Source: Citrifermentans bremense (lineage in GTDB: Bacteria > Desulfobacterota > Desulfuromonadia > Geobacterales > Geobacteraceae). Taken from it: a stretch of DNA of 64,000 nt. This document shows positions 24,760 to 33,528 of this stretch, piece by piece. A model generated the notes under the pieces. The model made no database searches. It was given only the letters and a program-made list of their open reading frames with translations, and was not told the origin of the DNA. Positions within the stretch are counted from its first letter, which is position 1, and every line of letters begins with the position of its first letter. Location: positions 3,450,001 to 3,514,000 of the forward strand of contig NZ_AP023213.1 of NCBI RefSeq assembly GCF_014218275.1, in the 5' to 3' direction. The translations under genes and the position numbers were made by a program.

Positions 24760-26487
24760 CTAGAAGTTCCAGAACTGGTCGATCTCCTCGCCGGTGAAGT
24801 CCCAGACTGCGCCGCTTGGGGCCAGGGGCTCCCTGAAGAATTCGGGGAGGCGGTCGTGTTCGTTGGTGAAGCCGGCGGCCTGGTTGAAGGCACGCTCGGT
24901 CTTGAGCGTCGTCACCCCCAGCCCCCCGAACCACTCCGGAGTAAGCTCCAGTCCGAAGCGGGCGTTCAGCATGTCCACGATGGCCGGGACGCAGGTCGGG
25001 TCGTCAGCGGAGGGGAAGCCTATGAACAGGCAGAGCCCCACCGAGTCGAGCATCACCGTGGCGATCTGCAGGTGCCGCGACAGTTCCACCTGTCCGTCCT
25101 TCTTGAGCGGGTCGACGATACCTCCCCCCACACCCATCAGGTTGGTGGCTACCGCGTAACCGGCCGTGTGGTCGGCGCCCATGGTGCTGGTGGCGTAGGT
25201 GATGCCGATCCCCTTGATGGCCCTGGGATCGTAGGCGGGGATCGCCTGATTCTTCACCACCGGTACCCGGGTCACTCCGTACAACTTCCCGACATTCCCC
25301 GCGCCGCTGCCGATGGTGCGCCCAAGCGGGGTCCCAGGCCGGAGTTCCTCTCGCAAAAGCCTCAGCACACCCTGTCCGTCGCCGAAAGGGAGCACCCCAC
25401 CATCCATGGCGACCCCGATGGCGACCGAAGTCTCGATGGAGTCGATGCCGATGTCGTCCATCAGGTGGTCCGCCTCGGCGATCACGTCCAGGTCGCCGAT
25501 CATGGCGTTGGCGCCCAGGATCTCGATGGTCTCGTATTCCATGCCGGAGGTGACGTACTTACCCTTTTTGTCCAGGAATACCTGGGAGCACTTGATGATG
25601 CAGCCGGCCTGGCAGCCGTGGCTCGGGTTGCCGCCGCGCTCGATGATGGTCTCGCGCAGGGTCTCGCCGGAGATCTTCTCGTTGTGCTCGTACTTGCCGT
25701 GCAGGAAGTTACGGGTGGGGAGCCCCCCCGCCGCGTTGACGATGTTCACCATCTCGGCGGTGCCGTAGGTGGGGAGCCCCTGCCCCGTCCCCGGATGGTT
25801 CATGATCGCCTTGGCGAAGGTGCGCGCCGCCGCGGTGAACTTCCCCGGATCCGCCAGGGGGACCGCCGGGGCGTCGGCGCCGTCGAGAGCGATGAACTTG
25901 ATCCTCTTGGACCCCATCACCGCCCCCAACCCGCCGCGGCCGTGGCTTCTGAGCTTGCCGTCGGCGTCCCGCACCGAGATGTTGGCCGAAAGCATCTTCA
26001 TTTCGCCGGCCGGGCCGATGGTGAGGACGCCGGTTTTGCCCAGGCGCTGTTCCAGCGCCTCGATGACCGCGAAGTTCCCCTTGCCGATCAGCTCCTTCTC
26101 CTCGACGATGCGAACCCCCGTCTTGTTCACCAGCAGGCCGTACCAGCCGTCCCCCTTGGGGATCCCCTCGATGATCAGCGCCTTCACCCCGAGGCGGGCC
26201 AGCACCTGTGCGGCGGTGCCGCCGGCGTTACTCTCCTTGATGGTCCCGGTAAGCGGGCTCTTGGCGCCGGCCGAAAGGCGGCCGCTGTTAACCGCCGTGG
26301 TGCCGCTCAGCATCCCGGGGGCGAAGACCAGCTTGTTGTTCGCCCCCAGCGCGTGGCAGGTGGGTGGAACCTCCTGGGCCACGATGGCCGAGGTGAGAGC
26401 GCGCCCCCCCAGCGCCGCCCACGCGCTCGGAACCGGCTCGACCGTGCTGTTCAGGGCCGACATATCCACACGGAAAATTTTGTCCAT
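24760..26487 (-). CDS. Aldehyde:ferredoxin oxidoreductase, tungsten type
   Basis: The 575-residue protein has AOR N-terminal cofactor motifs (LGGRALTSAIVAQEV, GRLSAGAKSPLTGTIKESNAGG), GRGGLGAVMGSKRIK in the middle, and the [4Fe-4S] cysteines in HGCQAGCIIKC with a fourth near DSVGLCLF. It oxidises aldehydes to acids with ferredoxin. In this cluster the likely substrate is 4-hydroxybenzaldehyde from p-cresol or a short-chain aldehyde; the moaD neighbour supports a W/Mo-pterin. It is only distantly similar to the BamB at the left edge. Confidence 0.9.
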   Translation of the reverse strand: MDKIFRVDMSALNSTVEPVPSAWAALGGRALTSAIVAQEVPPTCHALGANNKLVFAPGMLSGTTAVNSGRLSAGAKSPLTGTIKESNAGGTAAQVLARLGVKALIIEGIPKGDGWYGLLVNKTGVRIVEEKELIGKGNFAVIEALEQRLGKTGVLTIGPAGEMKMLSANISVRDADGKLRSHGRGGLGAVMGSKRIKFIALDGADAPAVPLADPGKFTAAARTFAKAIMNHPGTGQGLPTYGTAEMVNIVNAAGGLPTRNFLHGKYEHNEKISGETLRETIIERGGNPSHGCQAGCIIKCSQVFLDKKGKYVTSGMEYETIEILGANAMIGDLDVIAEADHLMDDIGIDSIETSVAIGVAMDGGVLPFGDGQGVLRLLREELRPGTPLGRTIGSGAGNVGKLYGVTRVPVVKNQAIPAYDPRAIKGIGITYATSTMGADHTAGYAVATNLMGVGGGIVDPLKKDGQVELSRHLQIATVMLDSVGLCLFIGFPSADDPTCVPAIVDMLNARFGLELTPEWFGGLGVTTLKTERAFNQAAGFTNEHDRLPEFFREPLAPSGAVWDFTGEEIDQFWNF

Positions 26488-26591
26488 AGTTATCCTCTCC
26501 TTTGCTGCGAATTTTCCCGGGGGAGCTGCCCTACTTGATCCGGGAGCGCGGGAGGCCCAGGCGCCTTCCCGCGCTCCCGCTGCCGGGTCTC

Positions 26592-27359
26592 CTAGTGGAA
26601 GGAGAGCCCGCCGTCGTGGACGATCATCTGCCCGGTGATGAAGGCGGAGTCGTCGGTGGAGAGGAACAGCGCCAGGCCGATCAGGTCCTCCGGCAGCGCC
26701 TCGCGCTTGATGCAGCGGGCGTTCAGCTGCAGCGTCTCCAGCGGCGGGATGTCCATCGCCTTGTTCTTGTCGAAGTTGTTCCCCCCCTCGGAATGGGTGA
26801 AGCCCGGGGCGATGGTGTTCACGTTGATCTTGAAGTCCCCCATCTCGCGCGCCATGGAGCGGGTGAGCGCCATGATGGCCCCCTTGGAGGCGACGTAGTG
26901 CGGCATCCCGGGGACCCCCTCGTTGATGGAGGAGGAGCCGATGTTGACGATCTTGCCGCCCTTATCCTTCATGAAGGGGAAGACCGCCTTCATGCAGTGG
27001 AACTGCCCGACCACGTTGATCTCCAGCACCTTCATGAACTCCTTGGTGCTGTACTCGGTGAATGGCTTCATGACGATGCTGCCGAAGACGGCGGCGTTGT
27101 TGACCAGGATGTCCACGCCGCCGAAGCGCTCCTTGGCGGCCGCGGCCATGGCGTCGCACTGCGCCTGGTCGGTGACGTCGGTTTTCACGTAGATCGCCTC
27201 GCCCCCCGCCCTCTTGATGTCTTCAACCGCCTTCTGTCCGTCGAGAACGTCGGCGATCACGATCTTCGCCCCTTCCTTGGCGAACCCCTGTGCGTATGCA
27301 GCCCCGATCCCCTGTGCAGAACCCGTGATGATGGCAACTTTCCCGGTCAGTCTTCCCAT
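26592..27359 (-). CDS. Short-chain dehydrogenase (SDR)
   Basis: The 255-residue SDR has the NAD(P) motif TGSAQGIG (about residues 12-19), NNAA, a catalytic Ser in GSSSINEG and the YVASK tetrad. It may oxidise 4-hydroxybenzyl alcohol or a hydroxyacyl-CoA; context between AOR and butyrate kinase gives no single answer. I chose ATG 27359; the frame upstream to 27440 is made of a C-rich hairpin. GGAGATACGACC lies before the start. Confidence 0.85.
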   Translation of the reverse strand: MGRLTGKVAIITGSAQGIGAAYAQGFAKEGAKIVIADVLDGQKAVEDIKRAGGEAIYVKTDVTDQAQCDAMAAAAKERFGGVDILVNNAAVFGSIVMKPFTEYSTKEFMKVLEINVVGQFHCMKAVFPFMKDKGGKIVNIGSSSINEGVPGMPHYVASKGAIMALTRSMAREMGDFKINVNTIAPGFTHSEGGNNFDKNKAMDIPPLETLQLNARCIKREALPEDLIGLALFLSTDDSAFITGQMIVHDGGLSFH

Positions 27360-27453
27360 GGTCGTATCTCCTTTTTTGGTTGGTTTTATTCCTGCTGAGT
27401 CGAGCTCCCTCCCCCTCCGGGGGAGGGGACGTTTATTCAAGCACTCGGTAAAA

Positions 27454-28530
27454 CTACGAGTACACGGCCAGTTCCTCTTCCCTGTTGAAATACCTAAGCA
27501 CCGCGTCGGCTAGGGCCTCCATCTCGTTCTCGCCCGGGTTCAGGTGCACCGGGGCGATGAAGGAGATCTTTTTGAGCAGGCTCTCCAGGAGCACCTTGGA
27601 GTAAACGAGGCTCCCGGTGAGGGCAATGGCGTCCACCTTCCCTTCCAGGACCGCCGCGGCGGCGCCCACTTCCTTCCCAATCTGGAACGCCATCGCCTCG
27701 TAAACCTCGGCGGCCTTTTGGTCCCCCTGCGCGATGCGCCTCTCGATCTCTATGGCGTTGGTGGTGCCTAAGTAGGCGTAGAGCCCGCCCCGCCCGGTGA
27801 GAAGCTTCAGGATCTCGTCTTTTGTGTACTCCCCGCTGAAGCAGAGCTTCACCAGGTCCCCGGCCGGCAGCGTCCCGGCGCGCTCAGGCGAAAAGGCGCC
27901 GTCGCCGTCGAGCGCGTTGTTCACGTCGACGATCTTTCCCTCCTTGTGCGCCCCGACTGAGATGCCCCCCCCAAGATGCACCACGATCAGGTTCACCTCC
28001 TGGTAGCTCTTCCCGAGCTCCGCCGAGACCTTGCGCGCGGTCGCCTTCTGGTTCAGCGCGTGGAAGCTGCTCTGCCTGACGATCTGCGGAATCCCGGAGT
28101 AGCGGGCCGAGGTGCAGAGCTCGTCGGTCATGGGGGGATCGGCGGTGAATACCGGGATGTCGTACTCCCTGCCCAGGTCGTAGGCGACAAGCCCCCCCAC
28201 GTTGATGGGGTGCGCGCCGTAGACGCCGCTCTTCATGTCCTCGATCATCCTGCCGCAGACCCGGTAGGTCCCCCCCGGAAGCGGCCTCACGTTGCCGCCG
28301 CGGCAGGCGATGGCGTTCATCTCCCGGACGGAGAGCCCGTTATCCGAAAGCACCCCGAGGATGGCGTCCTTTCTGTAGTCGTACTGGTGCCAGATGGTCG
28401 GGAACTTTCTCAATTCCTCGTCCGCATGCTTCACCGATTGGTTCACCTTCATCTCCCCGTTAAGGTGCACCCCGATCTTGGTCGAGGTGGAGCCGGGGTT
28501 GATGATCAGTATGCTCTTGGCGCTGTTCAT
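27454..28530 (-). CDS. buk: Butyrate kinase
   Basis: The 358-residue ASKHA-fold kinase shows ILIINPGSTSTKIGVH (adenosine/phosphate loop), CRGGNVRPLPGGTYRV, VVHLGGGISVGAHKEGKIVDVNNALDG-type motifs and GGLYAYLGTTNA. It interconverts acyl-phosphate and acid with ATP, partnering the ptb product. ATG 28530 has GGAG at good distance; a TTG 18 bp upstream is less likely. It begins 14 bp after the porin gene. Confidence 0.9.
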   Translation of the reverse strand: MNSAKSILIINPGSTSTKIGVHLNGEMKVNQSVKHADEELRKFPTIWHQYDYRKDAILGVLSDNGLSVREMNAIACRGGNVRPLPGGTYRVCGRMIEDMKSGVYGAHPINVGGLVAYDLGREYDIPVFTADPPMTDELCTSARYSGIPQIVRQSSFHALNQKATARKVSAELGKSYQEVNLIVVHLGGGISVGAHKEGKIVDVNNALDGDGAFSPERAGTLPAGDLVKLCFSGEYTKDEILKLLTGRGGLYAYLGTTNAIEIERRIAQGDQKAAEVYEAMAFQIGKEVGAAAAVLEGKVDAIALTGSLVYSKVLLESLLKKISFIAPVHLNPGENEMEALADAVLRYFNREEELAVYS

Positions 28531-28544
28531 GGTTGGCTCCGTTG

Positions 28545-29465
28545 TCAAAAGGAATAGACCAGGTCGATCCAGGTCTGGTTCGCCTCGATGCGGTTCTCGG
28601 CCGACACAGGGATCACGTACTTGCCCAAAAGGGCGAACTTCCCGTTCTGGTAGCGCGCAGCAGGCCCGATGGAGAATTCGCGGTCCTTTGTGTCGGGGCG
28701 CTTGGCCCCGCCTATCTTGTCGTCCTCAAGCCCCTGCCAGACCCACCCCGTTACCCCCAGCTTGAAGCTGGGTGCGACGGCGTAGTTCAGCATGTAGTCC
28801 ATGTGGACCGCCTGCCCGGTCTGGTACCCCTTGAGGCCGGTCCCGGCCTCGACGTACTTCGAGTTCTTGGTGTGGTAGGAGTACATCAGCTTCGCGCTCG
28901 CCTCGATCCCGTTGTCGAAGAGCCCGGTCACCGCGACCACCGGCTCGATGATGAAGGCGTTGTTGCCGGCGTTGATCGGCTTCTTGGCATCGAAAGCGCC
29001 GGTGGGGGTGATCACGTCCAGCACGGTGAGCCAGTGCCAGGTCTTGGTGTGCCAGGCCATGCCGACCCCGAAGTAGACGTCACCGAGCCCGCCGTCATGC
29101 CCCTCGACGTTGACCGGGCCGCCCGGGGTCTGGGCGGTGACGTTCGCCTCTACGGAGAGGATCGGGATGATGGAGTGCATCAGGAAGTTCCCCCCGAAGA
29201 GCCCCTTGTCGGAGACGTAGATGGGACGGAAGGCGACGGCGGTGAGCGAGCCGTCCCCCTCGGTGAGTCCCTGCCCCTTGTTCTCGATCTTCTTGATATC
29301 CAGAAACACGTTGTAGTCGATCAGGTGCAGCCCCGGCGGCGGCGCCGCCCCGGCGTAGAAGTCGGCGGTTCCGTTGAAGGAACTGCTGTTGAATGCCTGG
29401 GCCGGGCGGCAGAGAAAGAGTACGGCCAGCAAAAGGGCGAAGATCGGGATCCGTGCGTGCTTCAT
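28545..29465 (-). CDS. Outer-membrane channel of the SphA/phenol-degradation meta-pathway family
   Basis: The 306-residue protein has a signal peptide (MKHARIPIFALLLAVLFLCRPAQA) and a chain of alternating strands ending in DLVYSF, a C-terminal Phe typical of outer-membrane barrels. The GGLGDVYFGVGMAWH and VLDVITPTGAFDAKKP stretches match the family found beside aromatic-degradation genes. It probably lets p-cresol or related hydrophobic compounds through the outer membrane. It follows the PCMH flavoprotein genes directly. Confidence 0.82.
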   Translation of the reverse strand: MKHARIPIFALLLAVLFLCRPAQAFNSSSFNGTADFYAGAAPPPGLHLIDYNVFLDIKKIENKGQGLTEGDGSLTAVAFRPIYVSDKGLFGGNFLMHSIIPILSVEANVTAQTPGGPVNVEGHDGGLGDVYFGVGMAWHTKTWHWLTVLDVITPTGAFDAKKPINAGNNAFIIEPVVAVTGLFDNGIEASAKLMYSYHTKNSKYVEAGTGLKGYQTGQAVHMDYMLNYAVAPSFKLGVTGWVWQGLEDDKIGGAKRPDTKDREFSIGPAARYQNGKFALLGKYVIPVSAENRIEANQTWIDLVYSF

Positions 29466-29496
29466 TGATTCCTCCTGTCGTTATTGCATGTAAGGG

Positions 29497-31053
29497 TCAG
29501 GCCAGGGTGATACCCGACTTGCCCGGGGCCACGATGTTGTTCGGGTCGAGGGCTTTTTTCACCGTCCTGTTGAAGCGCCGCAGCGCCGGGCCGTAGCTGT
29601 CGGCCACCTGCCCCATGAAGGCGGGGTTGGTGCGGTTGATCCCCCAGCCGCGCTTGGTGAAGGACCTGGTCAGCTCGTCGTAGCACTGGTGCGCCCGCCG
29701 GGCCTCGCCGGCATCGGCGCGGTTGAAGCGCAGGTCGATGACGTGGCGGGCGTCGCGCCAGAAAAAGACCAGCTCGCTTAAGTAGTCGAAACCGTGCCGG
29801 TTCACGATCTCGGTGGCCAGCTTCACCTGCTGGGCGATCTCGCCGGGGCGCGCCGCCGCCGTGGGCTGGAAGCGCATGGAGCCGCCGCCGGGGCGCCAGG
29901 AGTCGAGCGGGTCGTTACTGGTCACCCCTCCCTTCATGAGCTGGGCGCGGTACTGGAAAGCGGGGTCCCCCTTGGCCTCCTTCTCGGTGATGATCTTGAT
30001 CTTGTTGCCGAAGGCCTTGGTGAAGGTGCCGTAGACGTATTTCCAGTTCAGCTCCACCTGCTCGGGGGAGCCGTACACCGCGCCGTAGAGGTTCCAGGCC
30101 CCGACGCCATAGCCGTCCATCACCTTGCGGGTGGCAAGGGTCCCCTTGCCGCCGTTCACGAACCCCTTCTTCTTCCCCTGGGCCACCGTGGCCGCCTCCC
30201 ACCCCGCGTTCACCAGCGCGCAGGCGTTGGGGACTATCTGGGTTTCGCGCAGGAACATGAGCGGTTTGACGATGTGCTGAACCATGTCGGTCGAGGGGAA
30301 CCTGATGCAGAAGGGCTTGTACCCTCCCGGCGGCGGGGGCGGCATGAGCCAGGCCCCCACCTTGGTGACGACGCCGGAGTTCCCCTGCGAGAAGAGGCCG
30401 TCCACGTAGGGGCCGAAGCCCCATTTGAAAACCTGCCAGCTGGTGGTCCTGGGGATCCCCCCCATGCCGGTGCGGATCAGGCTGCCGTCACCCAGCACCA
30501 CCTCCATGCCGCAGGAGAAGAGGAAGGATTCGCTGTACGGGGTGTAGCCGGTGCCGCGCTCCAGGATGTTGCCGGCGATGCTCACCCCCGCCGCCGGGGC
30601 CGGCGTGTCCAGCCAGAGGTCGATCCTGTTCTTGGCCAGGTAGCGCTGCAGCTCGTCATAGGTGACGCCCGGCTCGACCAGGCAGTACCCGAGCTCCCGG
30701 TCCACCTCGAGCACCTTCTTCATGCCGCGCAGGTCAAGGACGATCTGCCCGTCTGTTGCCGGGGCCGCGGAGCCGTAGCCCCGGTTCTCCCCGCCGTAGT
30801 AGGTCCAAAGCGGGGTCTTGTAGCGGTTGGCGATCCGGACCACCCCCTGCACGTCGCTCTCGTTCGAAGGATACAGGACGGCCGAGGGGCGGTTCGGGGC
30901 GGCGCTGGGGGCCACCGTGTTGGCGAGATATTGCTGCAGGGCCGCCGCGTCGGTCCGGACCCGGTTCTCTCCCAAAAGGGAGCGGTACTCGCGGATCGCC
31001 TTGGCGAAGGTCTCTTCCTTTATCCCCTTGGGGAGTGCGATAAAGCTGCTCAT
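29497..31053 (-). CDS. p-Cresol methylhydroxylase flavoprotein paralogue (alpha' type, probably inactive)
   Basis: The 518-residue VAO/PCMH-family protein has the FAD domain (KTPLWTYYGGENRGYGSAAPA) and C-terminal cap (LDPNNIVAPGKSGITLA). Aligned with the neighbour at 31099-32688, the residue matching the FAD-linking Tyr is Asp384 (LDSWRPGGG), and positions matching other PCMH active-site residues hold Asn380, Arg436 and Asn473 in place of Glu, His and Tyr. In G. metallireducens, PCMH was reported as alpha-alpha'-beta2, with alpha' lacking FAD; this protein fits alpha'. It has no signal peptide. It likely has a structural or electron-transfer role. Confidence 0.88.
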   Translation of the reverse strand: MSSFIALPKGIKEETFAKAIREYRSLLGENRVRTDAAALQQYLANTVAPSAAPNRPSAVLYPSNESDVQGVVRIANRYKTPLWTYYGGENRGYGSAAPATDGQIVLDLRGMKKVLEVDRELGYCLVEPGVTYDELQRYLAKNRIDLWLDTPAPAAGVSIAGNILERGTGYTPYSESFLFSCGMEVVLGDGSLIRTGMGGIPRTTSWQVFKWGFGPYVDGLFSQGNSGVVTKVGAWLMPPPPPGGYKPFCIRFPSTDMVQHIVKPLMFLRETQIVPNACALVNAGWEAATVAQGKKKGFVNGGKGTLATRKVMDGYGVGAWNLYGAVYGSPEQVELNWKYVYGTFTKAFGNKIKIITEKEAKGDPAFQYRAQLMKGGVTSNDPLDSWRPGGGSMRFQPTAAARPGEIAQQVKLATEIVNRHGFDYLSELVFFWRDARHVIDLRFNRADAGEARRAHQCYDELTRSFTKRGWGINRTNPAFMGQVADSYGPALRRFNRTVKKALDPNNIVAPGKSGITLA

Positions 31054-31098
31054 CTAGATGCCTCCTCGACTGTGGTGGTCTGTTGCCCGGTCCCGGCG

Positions 31099-32688
31099 CT
31101 AGGCCTGGAGGTTGATCCCGGACTTGCCCGGCGCCAGGATGTTGTTGGGGTCAAGCGCCCGCTTCAGCTTGTGGTGGATGTCGCGCATCCCCTCTCCGTA
31201 GCTGTGGGAGACCTTCTGCATGAACGCGGTGTTGGTGCGGTAGGTCCCGTAGCCGTTCTTGGTGAAGACGGTGAGGAGCTCGTCGAAGCACTTGTAGGCG
31301 CGCCTCATCTCCTCGGGCTGGGTGCGGTCGTAGAGCAGGTCGATGATGTGGTGCATGTCGCGCCACCCCACGATGAACTCGGCGACGTAGTCGAAGCCGT
31401 ACTTGTTGAGGATGTCCGTCGCCACCTTCATCTGCTGGTCGCACTCGGAGGGGCGCGCCGCCGCAACAGGCGCGAACCACATCGATCCCCCGCCCCCGCG
31501 CCAGTTGTAGAGGCCGAACTCCTGGAGGGTGGAGCCCCCCATCATCAGCTGCCGGCGGTACTCGAAGATCGGGTCGTCTTTCGCCTCCCGCTCGGTGATG
31601 ATGCGGACGTCCTTGCCGAACTTCTGCTTGAAGGCCCCGGAGACGTACTTCCAGTTGAGCGCCACCTGCTCCGGGGAGCCGTAAAGCGCCGCATAGAAGT
31701 TCCAGGCCCCGACGTCGTACTTGTCCATGATCTGCTGGAAGACCTTGGGGGGGAGCGAGTCCTTACCCTTGTAGAAGGTCTCCCGGTTGGTCCCCTTGCC
31801 GTTCTTGTCGTAGGTGAAGTAGCCGGCCGCCTCCCAGCCGGCGTTGACCACGATGCAGGCGTTGGGGATGATCTGGTTCATGCGCAGGGGCATCAGGGTC
31901 TTGATGATCTCCGGGAGCATCTCCACCTTGGGGAACTTCATCAGGAACGGGAAGTACCCTCCCGGCGGGGGGCCCTTCATGAGCCACACCCCGAGCTTGG
32001 TGATGATCCCCAGGTTCGACTGGGTAAAGAGGCCGTCCACGTAGGGGCCGTTGCCCCACTTGTTGGTCTGCCAGGAGGTCGAGTTCTGGAGCCCGCCTGT
32101 GCCGGTCCGGATCAGGTCCCCGTTGGCGAGCACCACCTCCATGCCGCAGGAGAAGAGGAAGTGCTCCCCGTAGGGGGTGTACCCCACGCCGCGGTCCGCG
32201 GTGTTGCCGACCGGGCTCGCCATCGCCGACGGCGCCGGGACGTCGACCCAGAGGTTCATCCGGTTCTTCTTGAAGTGCTGCTGCAGGTCGAAGTAGGTGA
32301 CGCCGGGCTCCACCAGGCAGTACCCCAGCTCCTCGTCCACGTGGATGATGCGGTTCATGGTTTTGAGGTCCAGGACGATCTGGCCGCGGGTTGCCGGAGC
32401 CGCCGTGCCGTACCCCATGTTCTTCCCGGTGGAGACGGTCCAAAGCGGCGTCTTGTACTTGTTGGCGATGGCGACGATCTTCTGGATCTCCTGCACCGAT
32501 TTGGGGTAGATCGCCGCCGACGGCTTGTGCAGCTCCTCCGACTCCGGGATCATGATCTTCATATAGGACTGCAGGGAAGCGGGGTCGGTCCTCACCCTCC
32601 CCTCGCCCAAAAGCGCGCGGTACTCCTTGATCGCCCTGGCGAAGGTTTCTTCCGATACTCCCTTGGGAAGCGCAACGAAACGGCTCAT
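31099..32688 (-). CDS. p-Cresol methylhydroxylase flavoprotein alpha subunit
   Basis: This catalytic subunit hydroxylates p-cresol with water to 4-hydroxybenzyl alcohol and on to the aldehyde, passing electrons to a c-type cytochrome. The 529-residue protein keeps all expected residues: Tyr394 in LYNWRGGGG (covalent 8-alpha-O-tyrosyl FAD; Tyr394 is also the residue reported in G. metallireducens), Glu390, Glu437, His446, Asp450 and the phenolate-binding Tyr483-Arg484 (TYRTN). The FAD domain has KTPLWTVSTGKNMGYGTAAPA. There is no N-terminal signal, so export probably depends on a partner. It lies 45 bp upstream of the alpha' gene. Confidence 0.93.
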   Translation of the reverse strand: MSRFVALPKGVSEETFARAIKEYRALLGEGRVRTDPASLQSYMKIMIPESEELHKPSAAIYPKSVQEIQKIVAIANKYKTPLWTVSTGKNMGYGTAAPATRGQIVLDLKTMNRIIHVDEELGYCLVEPGVTYFDLQQHFKKNRMNLWVDVPAPSAMASPVGNTADRGVGYTPYGEHFLFSCGMEVVLANGDLIRTGTGGLQNSTSWQTNKWGNGPYVDGLFTQSNLGIITKLGVWLMKGPPPGGYFPFLMKFPKVEMLPEIIKTLMPLRMNQIIPNACIVVNAGWEAAGYFTYDKNGKGTNRETFYKGKDSLPPKVFQQIMDKYDVGAWNFYAALYGSPEQVALNWKYVSGAFKQKFGKDVRIITEREAKDDPIFEYRRQLMMGGSTLQEFGLYNWRGGGGSMWFAPVAAARPSECDQQMKVATDILNKYGFDYVAEFIVGWRDMHHIIDLLYDRTQPEEMRRAYKCFDELLTVFTKNGYGTYRTNTAFMQKVSHSYGEGMRDIHHKLKRALDPNNILAPGKSGINLQA

Positions 32689-32715
32689 CTTGATACCTCC
32701 TGGTGGTTTGGCGTC

Positions 32716-33135
32716 CTATACCTCTGCGGAGAAGGTGACCCGGTCCCGCCCCTCTTGAGTCACGTAGTGGAAGCGCCCCCCGCGATCCAGAATCGCCTCG
32801 TGCACGACGGCGAAGCTCGCCTGGTCCAGGACCCCCACGAAAGTGTTGGTCTTCCCCCTCCGCGCGTCATCGAAAAGAAGCGCCGCCTGGAAATAGCAGT
32901 CGGTGAGAGAGCCTGAGAGCGGCTGCACGCTCCAGTTGCCCGGCGCGCTCTTTCGCATCGCCTCCACGAAGTCGCGGGCCGTCGCCAGCCCCGGGGCGTA
33001 GAGGCAGATGCCGTCGATGGCGGAGGCTTGCGCGGCTTGCGCGCGGCCGGCGAGAGTGCCGGTGCCGGAGACCGCCATGGCCGCTCCGGCGGCGAAAACC
33101 GTCTTGAAAAAGGACCTTCTGTTCTGGCTGGTCAT
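32716..33135 (-). CDS. Small Tat-signal protein between PCMH cytochrome and flavoprotein genes (PchX-like position)
   Basis: The 139-residue protein starts with a clear twin-arginine signal (NRRSFFKTVFAAGAAMAV, cleavage near GRAQAAQA). The mature part has no motif I recognise; it includes two cysteines and ends VTQEGRDRVTFSAEV. Its position, between cytochrome and flavoprotein genes, is that of pchX in Pseudomonas pchACXF clusters, whose function is unknown. It overlaps the cytochrome gene by 4 bp. It could carry the signal-less flavoproteins through the Tat pore. Confidence 0.8.
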   Translation of the reverse strand: MTSQNRRSFFKTVFAAGAAMAVSGTGTLAGRAQAAQASAIDGICLYAPGLATARDFVEAMRKSAPGNWSVQPLSGSLTDCYFQAALLFDDARRGKTNTFVGVLDQASFAVVHEAILDRGGRFHYVTQEGRDRVTFSAEV

Positions 33136-33506
33136 TTCTTTGCCCCTCCTTTGGCCGGAGCCGGCCGGTAATTCGGGTTGGTCTTGCGGTAGGCGGCGAC
33201 ATCCTTCAGGTACGCCACGAATCCGTCCAGCTCCTTGGGCGGCACCTCGGAGAGCCTGAAGGCGGGCATCGCCTTCATCCCGAAGCGGACGTTGTTGCGG
33301 ATGTACTGCTCGTGGAGCGGGTTGCCGCTTTTACTCTGCATGTCGAAGATGCCGGTGGGGCCGATCTGGACACCCTGCTGGTGGCACATGACGCAGTACA
33401 TCTCGAAGGCGTAGGGCATCCTGGGGGGGGCCGGCGCGGCCGGTGCCGGCGTCGCGAGCGCCCCCAGGGTGAGCGCCGCCGCTATGGTTAAGACGGTTCT
33501 TTTCAT
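33132..33506 (-). CDS. Monoheme c-type cytochrome, PCMH beta subunit candidate
   Basis: The 124-residue protein has a Sec signal (MKRTVLTIAAALTLGALATPAPA) and one heme site, CVMCH, with a later Met in FGMKAMPAFRLSE as likely axial ligand. Size and position fit the small cytochrome subunit that takes electrons from the PCMH FAD. The C-terminus is Lys/Pro rich. It lies 22 bp downstream of the tetraheme cytochrome gene. Confidence 0.88.
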   Translation of the reverse strand: MKRTVLTIAAALTLGALATPAPAAPAPPRMPYAFEMYCVMCHQQGVQIGPTGIFDMQSKSGNPLHEQYIRNNVRFGMKAMPAFRLSEVPPKELDGFVAYLKDVAAYRKTNPNYRPAPAKGGAKK

Positions 33507-33528
33507 GTCTGGCTCCTGTGTCTTCCGT

